From: Lewinellaceae bacterium
Lineage (GTDB): Bacteria > Bacteroidota > Bacteroidia > Chitinophagales > Saprospiraceae
NCBI GenBank assembly: GCA_020636405.1
Contig: JACJXW010000004.1
Location: 1 to 64,000 of the forward strand
Length of the DNA: 64,000 nt
Reading direction: 5' to 3'
The position numbers and the translations under genes were made by a program. The notes under the pieces are model-generated. The model was not told the origin of the DNA. It searched no databases and worked only from the letters and a program-made list of their open reading frames with translations. Below, in pieces: positions 1 to 9,448 of the stretch (positions within the stretch are counted from its first letter, which is position 1; each line of letters opens with the position of its first letter).

Positions 1-14
1 TTCAGGAATTCCCC

Positions 15-503
15 ATGGAGCGGGTAAAGAAGCGCACCAAAAAATGGGAATATCTGGGAAACGGTTTTGTCGATTACTGGGCGGCTACGAAAGAGGTTAC
101 CTGCTTCATCGAGGTGAAAAATGAATGGACGCGCTACTATCCGGAAAAGAAGGAGTTTACTTTTTATAAAGCTGCCGCCGGTTTGCTTTCCGATGCAAAA
201 GAACAAACAGATAAGATCAAAGACAAAGGTGCATTTTTCAACACGAAACATGCCTTCAGCCTGGGGCTGCTGATCACCCCCATTTTCGCCTTCGGGGAAG
301 AGGCTGAGATTATACGGATGGATGCTGCCCTAAAAGAAGAACTCGTAAGGGGCGCCAAAGATCTTGGTGCGGATATCCTGGCTTTCTGGCGGATCGGGAA
401 TGGGCGGCTGCATGGGTATGAGTTGGAGAACGGGGGAGAGATGGAGTATTTTCCAGGAGTGGTGTTTTGGGGGCGGGTGAAGAAAGTATCGAGAAAGAAA
501 TGA
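15..503 (+). CDS. Hypothetical protein with PD-(D/E)xK-like motif, 5' incomplete
   Basis: I do not recognise a named family. The reading frame stays open to the left edge of the window, so the ATG used here may be internal and the protein may be longer. What can be seen is a D-x12-E-x-K pattern (Asp20, Glu33, Lys35, in the segment CFIEVKNEW), which fits the catalytic strand of PD-(D/E)xK nuclease folds. The rest is a mixed alpha/beta protein of 162 residues ending in a basic tail (KKVSRKK). There is no signal peptide or membrane segment. It lies at the left of a defence-rich stretch, which makes a nuclease-type role plausible, but this is inference from one short motif. Confidence 0.5.
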   Translation: MERVKKRTKKWEYLGNGFVDYWAATKEVTCFIEVKNEWTRYYPEKKEFTFYKAAAGLLSDAKEQTDKIKDKGAFFNTKHAFSLGLLITPIFAFGEEAEIIRMDAALKEELVRGAKDLGADILAFWRIGNGRLHGYELENGGEMEYFPGVVFWGRVKKVSRKK

Positions 504-947
504 AGTTCATCCCCTGAATAAATTTAAGCTTTTGGGGAGATCATAGACAATGAACTTTGCGTTCGCGCGCATGCCCCGGAGGCTACCGTGAATTATTGCT
601 CCTTGGTACGGCGGGGTCTGCAAGTGCCAATGGAAGCATCGTTGGGCGGCAGCCTCCAGCTGCAACCTAACAATGACTAATTATTGGACTATATGAAAGT
701 CGCCGGGATGTATTGCCCAGAGAGGGCTTGCCGGTAGGGGAATATTGCCAGATTATGCGAGAGGCGAAGGTTCGGCGAGGTCTTAAAAGAGGAGAAGAGG
801 CGGCTAGTGAATCAAAAAGTAAATACCATAAACTATAAACATGCAGGTGTGACGATTTTTCAAAGTATCCCGTATAATATTGATAATTAGGACAAAAGGC
901 ATTACTTGATAAATCACAGTTATTTCTCCGTATTATAAATTTTAGCT
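504..947. other. Gene-poor gap with coding remnant
   Basis: No intact gene is visible. A stretch at 677-838 (+) is open for 53 codons and reads in part REGLPVGEYCQIMREAKVR, but it has no start codon after the upstream stop and no family I recognise. It looks like the remains of a gene. The last ~100 bases before position 948 are AT-rich and probably hold the promoter of the downstream operon, though I see no clear TAnnTTTG element. Confidence 0.4.
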
Positions 948-2309
948 ATGAGAAAAACACTGACTGCCCTCCTTTGCGCTTTACTCTTCCTTGGATGCTC
1001 TACTGGAAAAAGAGCTTATTTTGAGGTTCAACAGAACCCTGAAATTGAAGCGTATGAGGCCTTTCTTGGGAAGTACAAGAAAGGGCCGTATATAATACCA
1101 GCAAAAAAAGAACTGGCAAAACTCTATGAGGACAAAGCCTGGGAAAACACTAAAGAAAAAAACGAAATTTCTGCTTTTGAAGCCTTCCTTTCAAAATATC
1201 CGCAAAGTGAATATGCATCAGAGGCGTTGGTCATAAAGCTTCAATTAGAAGAAAAAAGAGACTGGCATCTAGCCATAAATTCCCATACAATTCAGGGATA
1301 CGAAAAATTTATCCGTCTTTATCCCGGCAGTATATTCATAACAGAAGCGAAACAAAACATTGCTGTTTTAAAGGAGGAAGAGGCATGGGCAAATGCTGTC
1401 GATAAAAACTCGATCACAGCCTATGAAGCGTTCATTAGCATATATCCACAAAGTCCTAAAGTTGCTAAAGCTAGGGCTCTGATTCAGAAGCTGCAGGAAG
1501 AAAAGGATTGGGGGTTAGCCAAACGAAGCCAGAGTATTTCGCAATTGCATGCATTCCTTGAAAAATACCCCGACTCCAGATTTGAACTTGAAGCTAATGC
1601 GCTGATCGCAAAGATCAAAGATGATAACGAGTGGAACCTTGCCCAAAGAGAGCGAACTGTTCGTGCTTTTGAAAGATATCTTCGTCAGTTTCCGCGGGGA
1701 GAACACCGAAGACAAGCGGAAAATTTAATTCAGGAGATAAAGGTCATCCAACCTGAATGGGAACGCACAAAACGCAAGAATACGCCAGCAGCCTATCAAA
1801 ATTTCCTTGAAAAATACAGATTCCGTTCGGATAAATATTCCGAGCTGGCTGAAGAAGAACTTGAGCAACTGGAAGAACAGTACTGGAAAAAAGCAAGGAG
1901 CCGTAACACTATACGCGAATATCGAAATTATTTGTCCAGCTTCCCTTCTGGAAGTTACGCTGAAGAAGCAGAAGGGCGGATAATAGACATCGAAGTCTCC
2001 GCCATATTCCAGGGAGAACACGGTTTCTTGCCTCCCATGTCAAGAACAGGAGCATCCAGCTATACCGGCCGAAATGAAATTGAGATTGAAAATGCTACGG
2101 GGTATTCCCTTACCGTCCTTTACAGTGGTCCTGAAAGCATACGCCTGGTTATTCCTCGTGGACAAAAGAAGAGCGCTACTCTGGCAAACGGCTACTATAG
2201 AGTAGCGGCAAGCGTGAATTCGTCCAGTGTTAGGCCTTTTGCGGGGAAAGAAAGGCTTGAAGGTGGGGAGTACTGGTCGAAATTTTATATAGAGACCAGG
2301 AGGTATTGA
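948..2309 (+). CDS. Repeat lipoprotein, first gene of chaperone-type cluster
   Basis: Predicted lipoprotein of 453 residues. The N-terminus is a short basic signal peptide ending in a lipobox (LFLGCS, Cys16). Residues ~25-345 hold about eight degenerate repeats of 40-45 residues with the pattern A-x2-x-F-L-x2-Y-P-x-S-x-Y-x2-E-A followed by W-x2-A (examples: AFEAFLSKYPQSEYASEA, AYEAFISIYPQSPKVAKA). These are helical hairpins similar to TPR repeats of outer-membrane assembly lipoproteins. A C-terminal ~95-residue beta-rich domain follows (YSGPESIRLVIPRGQ...YRVAASV...PFAG). It probably sits at a membrane face and acts as a protein-binding scaffold. It is the first of six co-directional genes (53-bp gap to the next). 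The function is unknown. Confidence 0.75.
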   Translation: MRKTLTALLCALLFLGCSTGKRAYFEVQQNPEIEAYEAFLGKYKKGPYIIPAKKELAKLYEDKAWENTKEKNEISAFEAFLSKYPQSEYASEALVIKLQLEEKRDWHLAINSHTIQGYEKFIRLYPGSIFITEAKQNIAVLKEEEAWANAVDKNSITAYEAFISIYPQSPKVAKARALIQKLQEEKDWGLAKRSQSISQLHAFLEKYPDSRFELEANALIAKIKDDNEWNLAQRERTVRAFERYLRQFPRGEHRRQAENLIQEIKVIQPEWERTKRKNTPAAYQNFLEKYRFRSDKYSELAEEELEQLEEQYWKKARSRNTIREYRNYLSSFPSGSYAEEAEGRIIDIEVSAIFQGEHGFLPPMSRTGASSYTGRNEIEIENATGYSLTVLYSGPESIRLVIPRGQKKSATLANGYYRVAASVNSSSVRPFAGKERLEGGEYWSKFYIETRRY

Positions 2310-2361
2310 GAGTGTTGATGAATACCCGGCCACATTCGGTCAATATTTAAATTAAAGGTAG

Positions 2362-4089
2362 ATGAAGTTGATCAAAGCTAACCCCTATCGGACTGTCGGG
2401 CTGCTTGTCGGAGCCACTGCGAGAGAACAGGAGCGGCAAATAAAGCGGCTTAAAAAATATATTCATGCAGAGCAGGCGCCCCAGGATGATTTCAGCTTCC
2501 CCGTGCTGGGGTTTTTGCACCGGACAGTTGAGAAAGTTGATGAAGCAGCTTCCTCCCTCAACCTTAATCAAGACAGGATGGGAGCTGCACTGTTTTGGTT
2601 TTATAATGGCAACGGAATAACAGATGAGCCTGCTTTTGACTCTTTGAAAGAATCAAACTGGGAAATCAGCAAGACGATCTGGTCAAAGCTTACCAGCCGG
2701 AGAGAGATAATTGAACGCAATAGTTCCGCTTACCAAAACCTTTCTACTTTGTTGCTCTGGGAAGCTTTTAAAGATGGCAACATTAACAGCAGCTTTTTTG
2801 AAGAAGGAATTAGCCTTAAACTACAATTCCTGGACAGTGATTTTGTCCTTGGGTTTAAAGCGCTCACCACAGATGATACCTTCAAGGTTACGAAAAAAGA
2901 GCTGCAACTGCTTTTTCTGCAACAGTTGCAAAGGGAAATTGGCCAGAACGGTCAAATGAATTCGTTTCAATTCCTGGATATAATAAGCAGGCAAGACTTT
3001 CTTGCAAAAGAAGAGTTCCTGAAGAGTTTTGTTCAAAAACCTATTGAGGAAATTGAAAAAAAGATAGAGCAAGCGAAAGCCAAACGGAAAAACGATGAAA
3101 CCAAAGCAATTCAAGCCGGGGAAGCTTTGTATGTGCAAACAAATAATTCTTTAGCCCAACTAAAAAGAGCATTAGGCAGTGATCACGTCAAATTTGCTTC
3201 TATTTCTGATAGAGTCGCGGATGAAATATTGCAATGCGGGATCGACTTTTTTCTACATTATCGCGATACGGATACGGACCCGGGCGAAGAGTCAATGAAG
3301 TTGTTCCGTAAAGCATTTCTACTTGCGGTAGGCAATATTACCCGCCAGCGCTGTAGTGAAAATATGGATAACCTTCAGGAGTGGATAAACAATAAGCCCG
3401 AAAGGGAGAAGCAACAGCTCATTAAAGAGGATTTGGTTTTCATTGGGTCAAAACTGGAACGATTTCAAAGATTACCAGATAAAGTCGAAAATGCTGAAGA
3501 TCTGATCAATTCCTGTAAGCCCAGGTTGATGAATATCAAAAGGACATTGGGGGAGACGGACGATTTTTTCCTGAAGCTCAGCACGGCGGTGGCGGGAAAT
3601 GCGCAGGGAATGTTGGTTAAAGCAGTTAATGATGCTCAAGCCATCTTTGCTCAGGTTGGCCCCAGCAATCCGGAAGCGGGCATCTATCACCTCCAATCGA
3701 TAATTGATAAAGCTTACTACGTTACAAGCTCGATGGAATCCATGCACATGGAGCCGAACCTGAGAGCGCAATTCATTAAGAACAAAGCAGCCATAGAAGG
3801 TATCCGGAGTCAAATCAGCATGTTAGCAAAAAGAGTTCAGGTATCCAGGTCCAAAAATGAAGGCTGCTATATTGCTACCATGGCCTATGGGGATTATGAT
3901 CATCCACAGGTGAAGGTTCTTCGGGAATTCAGAGATAGCGTCCTGCAAAAATCCGCTACAGGTAGATGGATGATAAAGATGTACTACCATTACTCTCCCA
4001 ATCTGGTTGACTACATGAAGGACAAGAAAGCAGTAAATCGAATGATTCGCAATGTCCTGGATAGGATAATAAACCTCATCAAACAATGA
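2362..4089 (+). CDS. CFI-box protein with degenerate J-like N-terminus
   Basis: Protein of 575 residues. The C-terminal ~75 residues match the CFI-box C-terminal domain: GCYIATMAYGDYDHPQV, then LREFRDSVL, then MYYHYSPNLVDYM. The N-terminus (ANPYRTVGLLVGATAREQE, followed by a basic helix RQIKRLKKYI) resembles helix I/II of a J-domain, but the HPD tripeptide is absent, so it is a J-like domain at best. The middle is a long helical, charged region (IEEIEKKIEQAKAKRKNDE). No membrane segment is seen. Its stop overlaps the start of the next gene (ATGA), so translation is coupled to the GrpE-like gene, with Hsp70 following. A co-chaperone or client-recruiting role for that Hsp70 is inference from the neighbours and the weak J similarity. 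Confidence 0.7.
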   Translation: MKLIKANPYRTVGLLVGATAREQERQIKRLKKYIHAEQAPQDDFSFPVLGFLHRTVEKVDEAASSLNLNQDRMGAALFWFYNGNGITDEPAFDSLKESNWEISKTIWSKLTSRREIIERNSSAYQNLSTLLLWEAFKDGNINSSFFEEGISLKLQFLDSDFVLGFKALTTDDTFKVTKKELQLLFLQQLQREIGQNGQMNSFQFLDIISRQDFLAKEEFLKSFVQKPIEEIEKKIEQAKAKRKNDETKAIQAGEALYVQTNNSLAQLKRALGSDHVKFASISDRVADEILQCGIDFFLHYRDTDTDPGEESMKLFRKAFLLAVGNITRQRCSENMDNLQEWINNKPEREKQQLIKEDLVFIGSKLERFQRLPDKVENAEDLINSCKPRLMNIKRTLGETDDFFLKLSTAVAGNAQGMLVKAVNDAQAIFAQVGPSNPEAGIYHLQSIIDKAYYVTSSMESMHMEPNLRAQFIKNKAAIEGIRSQISMLAKRVQVSRSKNEGCYIATMAYGDYDHPQVKVLREFRDSVLQKSATGRWMIKMYYHYSPNLVDYMKDKKAVNRMIRNVLDRIINLIKQ

Positions 4090-5042
4090 ATAAAATACTA
4101 ATTGTCTTATTGCTATTTTCCACATCCGGGCTTTTTGCTCAGAATATGAGTGATTCTGCTGTAGAAACAGAGATCGAAAAGCTCAAAGACGAGGTCCAGG
4201 CTCTTCATGGCCAGTTGGATACAATAGTTGAGCACCTGTCTAAAAAACTGACATCCCTACAGTTAAAGAATAACAGTTTGAGTAATGAGATCCATGCCTT
4301 GAATGAAAGGCTTGTCGATACAAGGGCTACATTAGATACCCTGGAGGGAGGAATAGAAAAAAATAGCCGGGAAATTTCCGACACAAAGAGTGATATGGGG
4401 GGCCGGATACAGGATGCGGAAAAGGCAAGCGAAAAAAGGATATCGGCAGTTGACCGTTCCCTGAGTAAGAATTCGCTCTATGCCATTATTGGGATCCTTC
4501 TGGCCATTTTATTTTCCATACTTTTTTTCTGGCTGGTTAATAAGCGGCAAAAAACGGATAGGTCAGCCATTCTGGAGGAGGTTAATCGAACGAAAGCTTC
4601 CCTGGAAGAAAGCATGGTAAAAGAATTTGGGAAGCAAACAGAGCTGATGGAGTCACAGATGGAGTTGCTGAAGGAGCAAAACGCTGCGCCCCGGGAAAAA
4701 ACGGACCTGGAACCGGATCACTCCCTTGCCCTGAAACTGGCTGGAGAGATCAACCTGATAGAGAGGAACCTTAGTCTCATGGATGAAAAAACGAGGGGGC
4801 TTAAGCAACTGAATCGGTCTGTAGAAAAACTGAAAGACAATCTGGCTGCCAACGGTTACGAAATGCCGGTGCTTCTGGGTAAACCATTTAATGAAGGAAT
4901 GAAAGTCACAATGGTTAATTCAATTCCTGATGAGAACCTGGAAAAAGGAACTGAGGTCATTACCAAGGTCCTGATTCCTCAGGTCAATTATAATGATAAA
5001 ATGATTCAAATAGCCCAGGTTGAAGTATCAGTGGGTTATTAA
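4086..5042 (+). CDS. Membrane-anchored coiled-coil protein with GrpE-like C-terminal domain
   Basis: Protein of 318 residues in this order: signal peptide (MNKILIVLLLFSTSGLFAQ), long coiled coil (~25-130), one transmembrane helix (~137-157, LYAIIGILLAILFSILFFWLV), second coiled coil (~165-265), and a C-terminal beta domain. That last part (YEMPVLLGKPFNEGMKV, EKGTEVITKVL, IQIAQVEVSV) follows the beta-wing of GrpE, the nucleotide-exchange factor of DnaK: P-(F/L)-(D/N), G-x-x-V, A-x-V-x-V. GrpE itself is a soluble protein of ~200 residues, so membrane tethering is unusual. It ends 20 bp before an Hsp70 gene, which supports a partner role. Topology would place the GrpE-like part in the cytoplasm. 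Similarity is by eye and moderate. Confidence 0.65.
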   Translation: MNKILIVLLLFSTSGLFAQNMSDSAVETEIEKLKDEVQALHGQLDTIVEHLSKKLTSLQLKNNSLSNEIHALNERLVDTRATLDTLEGGIEKNSREISDTKSDMGGRIQDAEKASEKRISAVDRSLSKNSLYAIIGILLAILFSILFFWLVNKRQKTDRSAILEEVNRTKASLEESMVKEFGKQTELMESQMELLKEQNAAPREKTDLEPDHSLALKLAGEINLIERNLSLMDEKTRGLKQLNRSVEKLKDNLAANGYEMPVLLGKPFNEGMKVTMVNSIPDENLEKGTEVITKVLIPQVNYNDKMIQIAQVEVSVGY

Positions 5043-5062
5043 CAAAGGAAAACGAATAAAAT

Positions 5063-7584
5063 ATGAGAAATAAAATTGATTATGGCATAGACCTGGGTAC
5101 AACAAATTCCGCCATTGCCAGGATTGAAAATGGCGTTCCCACTATAAAAAAGTCAGATACCTTAAAGGATACGGTTCCCTCTTGTGTTCACTTTAATCGT
5201 CGCCAAGATATATTGGTAGGGGATATGGCTAGGAACGTATTGAAAAACGATACAGCCAGGGCTTTGAAGGGAAATAATAAGAGGTCCGAAATACGTTCAC
5301 CGAATTCAAGCGGACAATGGGTACAACCCATACCTATGAATCCTCCCATATGTACCGGAGTTTTCCTCGGAGGAATTATCGGCTGAAGTGTTGAAAAAAC
5401 TGAAGTCTTTAATCCAGGATGAAAATATCTCCTCGATCGTCATTACTGTTCCGGCAAAATTTTAAACCCACAGTACGAAGCGACCATGAAAGCGTAAGGC
5501 TGGCTGGCTTTCAGCATGTTGAGCTGTTGCAGGAGCCGGTAGCTGCGGCGACCGCTTATGGATTGAATGCAAAAATAAGGACGGGTACTGGTTGGTATTT
5601 GACTTTGGTGGAGGCACCTTTGACGCAGCTTTGCTGAAAGCGGAAGAGGGCATACTGGCTGTAAAAAGACACCGACGGCGACAACTGGCTGGGAGGCAAA
5701 AACCTGGATGAAGCGATCGTTGACCAGATCATTCTTCCCCATCTTCGGGAAAATTTCGCCATTGACTCTCTACTAGAAGATCCAGAAAAAAAAGAGATGC
5801 TGAGATACGCTGTCAAATTCTACGCCGAGGAAGCAAAAAACCAATTGTCTTTTAAGGAAAGGGTCCATATCCTGACAAACCTTGGCGACTTGCCCTTTGA
5901 GGATGAAAATGGAGAGGAGCCGGAAATAGATGTCGAAGTAACACAAAAAGGCCTGGAACAAATCTTCTGTCCCATTTTCCAAAAGTCCATAGATATTACC
6001 AGGGAATTACTGGAGCGAAACCACTTAACAGGGGCAGACCTGGGCGCCTTGATCCTTGTAGGTGGCCCCACGCATTCTCCCATTCTTAAAAAGATGTTGA
6101 AAGAACAAATTACCGAGAAGGTGGACAGCTCGGAAGATCCTATGACGGTGGTGGCTAAAGGAGCGGCTTTATTTGCATCCACTATCTCTGTATCGGAAGA
6201 GGTAAAAGAAGTCACCCGGGACAAGACTAAACTGCAATTAGAGGTCAATTACGAAGCGACTACTGTAGAACTGGATGAGCTCATCAACATTAAAGTCCTT
6301 AAAGAAATGACAGTGGGAAACTATCCCGAAAAAGTATTTGCCGAAGTGGACCGGTTTGACGGCGCCTGGTCGAGTGGGAAGAGGCAAATCGGCGAAAAAG
6401 CCACCCTCTTTGAGGTCTTATTGGTGGAGGGAAGGTCCAATACTTTCAAAATTAAAGTATACGACGAAAATGGTAACCGGCTTGACTGTGAACCGGAGCA
6501 GTTCAACATTTTGCAGGGAATAGGCGGTTTGGATGGCATGCAGGTGCTTCCCTATCATATTGGCATTGGAAAATTCTTCCATGTAGAGGAGAAAGATCTA
6601 TTTCATCCGGTTAAGGGGTTGGAAAAAGGCAAGAAAATTCCTGCGACAGGGGTGGAGAACGGTTTGAAAACAAGGAGAGTGATCAGGCCAGGGATGAGCG
6701 AAGACATCATACGCATACCTATTTATCAAGGCGACTATAATGCGGAGGGCAGCAATCCGGTATTGAATAACTTTGTCAATGAAGTGATCATCAACGGTGA
6801 ATCTTTGCCCGGATTGCTTCCTGAGGGTAGCGATGTTGACATTACCATAAAAGTGGACCGATCGCAGATAATGCATTTTAGTGCCTATTTCCCGCTGCTC
6901 GATCATACAGAAGAGCTGAAAATTGACATTAAGCAAACCGAACCTCCTACGGAGGCCGAACTGGTGAGGGAAATCAGAAAGGCAAAACTTACCGCAGAGC
7001 GTATTGAAACGGTTGTCATAGGGGAAAAACTGGGCGAATTGGAAAACCAACTGCACAATGAAAAAGGAAGTGCCGATGGGCGGATGAAAATACTGGATGG
7101 GCTGCGGAAAGAAATGCTTAAGCTTGATGCGGAGGAGAAAAAAGCAGAGTGGCCGATCCTTGAGCAGAATCTGAAAGATGCCTTTTATCAGTTGGAGGAA
7201 CTGGTTGAAAAAGTTAAGGCAAATGGCGATGATGAAGCACTCAATATGGGTAGCATTGAGGCACACCTTCAACAATACAGAAGTGATTCTGAATTAGCCA
7301 TAAGGGAAAAGAATATCAAAGAAGCAAAGGAACTTACTCTGAACATTGCTCGCCTGGACTTTGAACTTCGCAATGCCCTTACAGGAAATGCGATGGATAT
7401 TGGCGTGTTGCGAAAAATTGATGCTGACTTTGGATCTTTCCACTGGAAAGATCCGCATAAAGCCCGTCAGCTGCTGAACCGCGGATTACAAATGGCTACT
7501 AATGGCGATGCCTCTAATATCAGGGTGGTGCTTGTAGAATTAATAGGGCTCATGCCACAAGAGGAAAAGGAAACATTAAGATGA
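5063..7584 (+). CDS. Divergent Hsp70 (DnaK-like) chaperone, frameshifted 5' part
   Basis: Hsp70-family ATPase, about 840 residues when repaired. The phosphate-1 motif (YGIDLGTTNSAIA) is intact at the start, and later the NBD motifs EPVAAATAYG, DFGGGTFD, DNWLGGKNLDEA and LILVGGPTHSP are seen. The substrate-binding half is long and unlike DnaK, with an extended helical tail (6900-7580). In the sequence as given, the frame changes six times between ~5287 and ~5668, every time at a homopolymer: five runs are one base short and one (the A run at 5663-5667) is one base long. From 5797 to the stop the frame is intact (595 codons). Protein motifs on both sides of each shift remain well conserved, which favours sequencing error over decay. 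It follows the GrpE-like gene by 20 bp and precedes the kinase-AAA gene by 39 bp. Confidence 0.8.
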
Positions 7585-7623
7585 GGTCAAGGAATAGATG
7601 CCTTGAGTTAAGATTATTATGAA

Positions 7624-9438
7624 ATGGCGCTAAAACAGAAAGGAATATTACCGGTCAAATACTCGGTAATTGGAAAGTATCAGGTGCTGTTATTTATTAA
7701 GCACAGCCGAAATGCCGAAACATACCGGGTCAAAGGCCAGGATGGGAAAATATATTTTCTCAAACTCTTTGATCTCACTAAACTTGAACGCTCTGCTTTT
7801 GACGACGATAATAACCTGCTTGAGATAGAGGTCCTAAAACAGGTAAAGCACCCTAATATAGTAGGCTATAAGGATAGCGGTGAATTAATTTTTGAGGGGA
7901 GAAAGTATGTTTTTTTGGTTCTCGATTTCATTTTTGGTGAAACTTTATCGGAACGCCTGGCAAGAAAGCCCATTTCTACTTTTTATGATGTAAAACAAAT
8001 AGCTATAGGTGTTCTGAACGGGCTGAAGTATCTACACAGCTTTGACGGTCCTGTCATTCACAATGAAATCACCCCACAGAATATCATGCTTGATATGTCG
8101 GGGAATATTGAAGTCCCCAGGATTATCGACTTTGGCTATGCACGGTTTTTTCATCAGCCCACCAAGGCGTTTACAAAGGAAGGATTGGATTTGCAGTACA
8201 TTGCTTCAGAATGTTTCAATAACCTTTATTCTCCACAGTCAGATTTGTTCTCAGTTGGAGCGGTGATGTATTATATACTTTTTGGCCTTCCTCCTTGGTT
8301 TAAGGGCATATCAAAGTTTCACGCTGAACGTGGGGGGCATGAAGAGTTGCTGCTCAAAGAACGTAAAAAACCGCTTCCTCTTCCCAATATAGAAAACCAG
8401 ATGATTGACTTTGACGAATCGGTCATAGAGATAATCAAAAAGGCATTAAGTCATGATCTTGAAGGAAGGTTCCAGTCGGCGGATGAATTTATTCGGGCAT
8501 TGAATGGGGCAGTTCCGGTTGAATTAGAGGAGGAGCTAAGTGAAAAAACAGTGCATGGAACAGCCGAAGAAACCAATACGGGTTTCGTGGAAAAAGGCCG
8601 GGGTTTCTCAGTTATTGCAGGAATGGAGCAACTGAAGGAAAAACTAAGAAATGACGTGATTAATGTAATCGAGAACCCGGAAGAATACAAAAAGCATAAC
8701 CTGGGCTTACCAAACGGAATGCTGCTTTATGGGCCTCCGGGTTGCGGAAAGACTTTTTTTGCTGAACGGTTCGCTGAAGAAGCTGGCTATAATTTTATAA
8801 AAGTAGTTTCTTCAGATATTGCCAGCATCTATGTCCATGGCACACAGGAAAAGATCGGTAAAATTTTTCGGGAGGCAAGAGCACAAGCTCCTACTATACT
8901 CTACTTTGATGAGATTGATGCCATGATTCCTGCTCGGGAAAGGGTGAATAACCAAAGTCAAAGTGCGGAGGTCAATGAATTTCTCTCTCAATTGGATAAT
9001 ATAGGTGATTCCGGCGTATTTGTAATTGGTTCAACCAATAAGCCTGGATTAATTGATAAGGCCGTATTGAGATCTGGGCGATTGGAAAAATGTTTCTTTG
9101 TGCCTCCACCTGATTTTGAAGCTAGAAGCTCAATGTTTGAGTTGTACCTCAGAAGCAGGCCTCTTGATCTGGGTATAGACTATCACCGTTTGGCTGAATT
9201 GACGGAAAATTATGTCTCAAGTGATATTAAATTATTGGTTGATGAGGCATCAAGAAATACGATCCGAGAAGGTAAAAAGCGTATTTCAATGGAAGTGTTG
9301 AAGGCTGTCATACGTTCTCAGAAACCCACGGTATCTCTTGAGGAGTTAAGGAAATACGAAAAAATAAAAAGGCAGATGGAAGGAGAATCAGGAGAAGATG
9401 ATCCAGATCATCGGCCGACGATTGGGTTTAAAATTTAA
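7624..9438 (+). CDS. Kinase-like domain fused to AAA+ ATPase
   Basis: Protein of 604 residues joining two ATP-using modules. Residues ~15-295 are a Ser/Thr-kinase fold: the VAIK lysine (Lys47 in YFLKLF), Asn153 (ITPQN) and DFG (Asp169) are present, but the catalytic loop reads H-N-E instead of H-R-D and the glycine-rich loop has lost its glycines. It may thus be a pseudokinase or a slow enzyme. After a linker, residues ~320-600 are a classical AAA+ domain of the FtsH/Cdc48 type: Walker A GPPGCGKT (~369-377), Walker B ILYFDEID, sensor 1 VIGSTNKP, arginine-finger loop RSGRLEK, and a helical lid. It has no membrane segment. I infer that the AAA part remodels a target and the kinase-like part senses or regulates. 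Confidence 0.85.
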   Translation: MALKQKGILPVKYSVIGKYQVLLFIKHSRNAETYRVKGQDGKIYFLKLFDLTKLERSAFDDDNNLLEIEVLKQVKHPNIVGYKDSGELIFEGRKYVFLVLDFIFGETLSERLARKPISTFYDVKQIAIGVLNGLKYLHSFDGPVIHNEITPQNIMLDMSGNIEVPRIIDFGYARFFHQPTKAFTKEGLDLQYIASECFNNLYSPQSDLFSVGAVMYYILFGLPPWFKGISKFHAERGGHEELLLKERKKPLPLPNIENQMIDFDESVIEIIKKALSHDLEGRFQSADEFIRALNGAVPVELEEELSEKTVHGTAEETNTGFVEKGRGFSVIAGMEQLKEKLRNDVINVIENPEEYKKHNLGLPNGMLLYGPPGCGKTFFAERFAEEAGYNFIKVVSSDIASIYVHGTQEKIGKIFREARAQAPTILYFDEIDAMIPARERVNNQSQSAEVNEFLSQLDNIGDSGVFVIGSTNKPGLIDKAVLRSGRLEKCFFVPPPDFEARSSMFELYLRSRPLDLGIDYHRLAELTENYVSSDIKLLVDEASRNTIREGKKRISMEVLKAVIRSQKPTVSLEELRKYEKIKRQMEGESGEDDPDHRPTIGFKI

Positions 9439-9448
9439 AATCAAAAAA

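Noticed and set aside
5287..5668. Programmed ribosomal frameshifting in hsp70
   Set aside because: Six shifts at unrelated runs, with both gain and loss, cannot be a programmed event.
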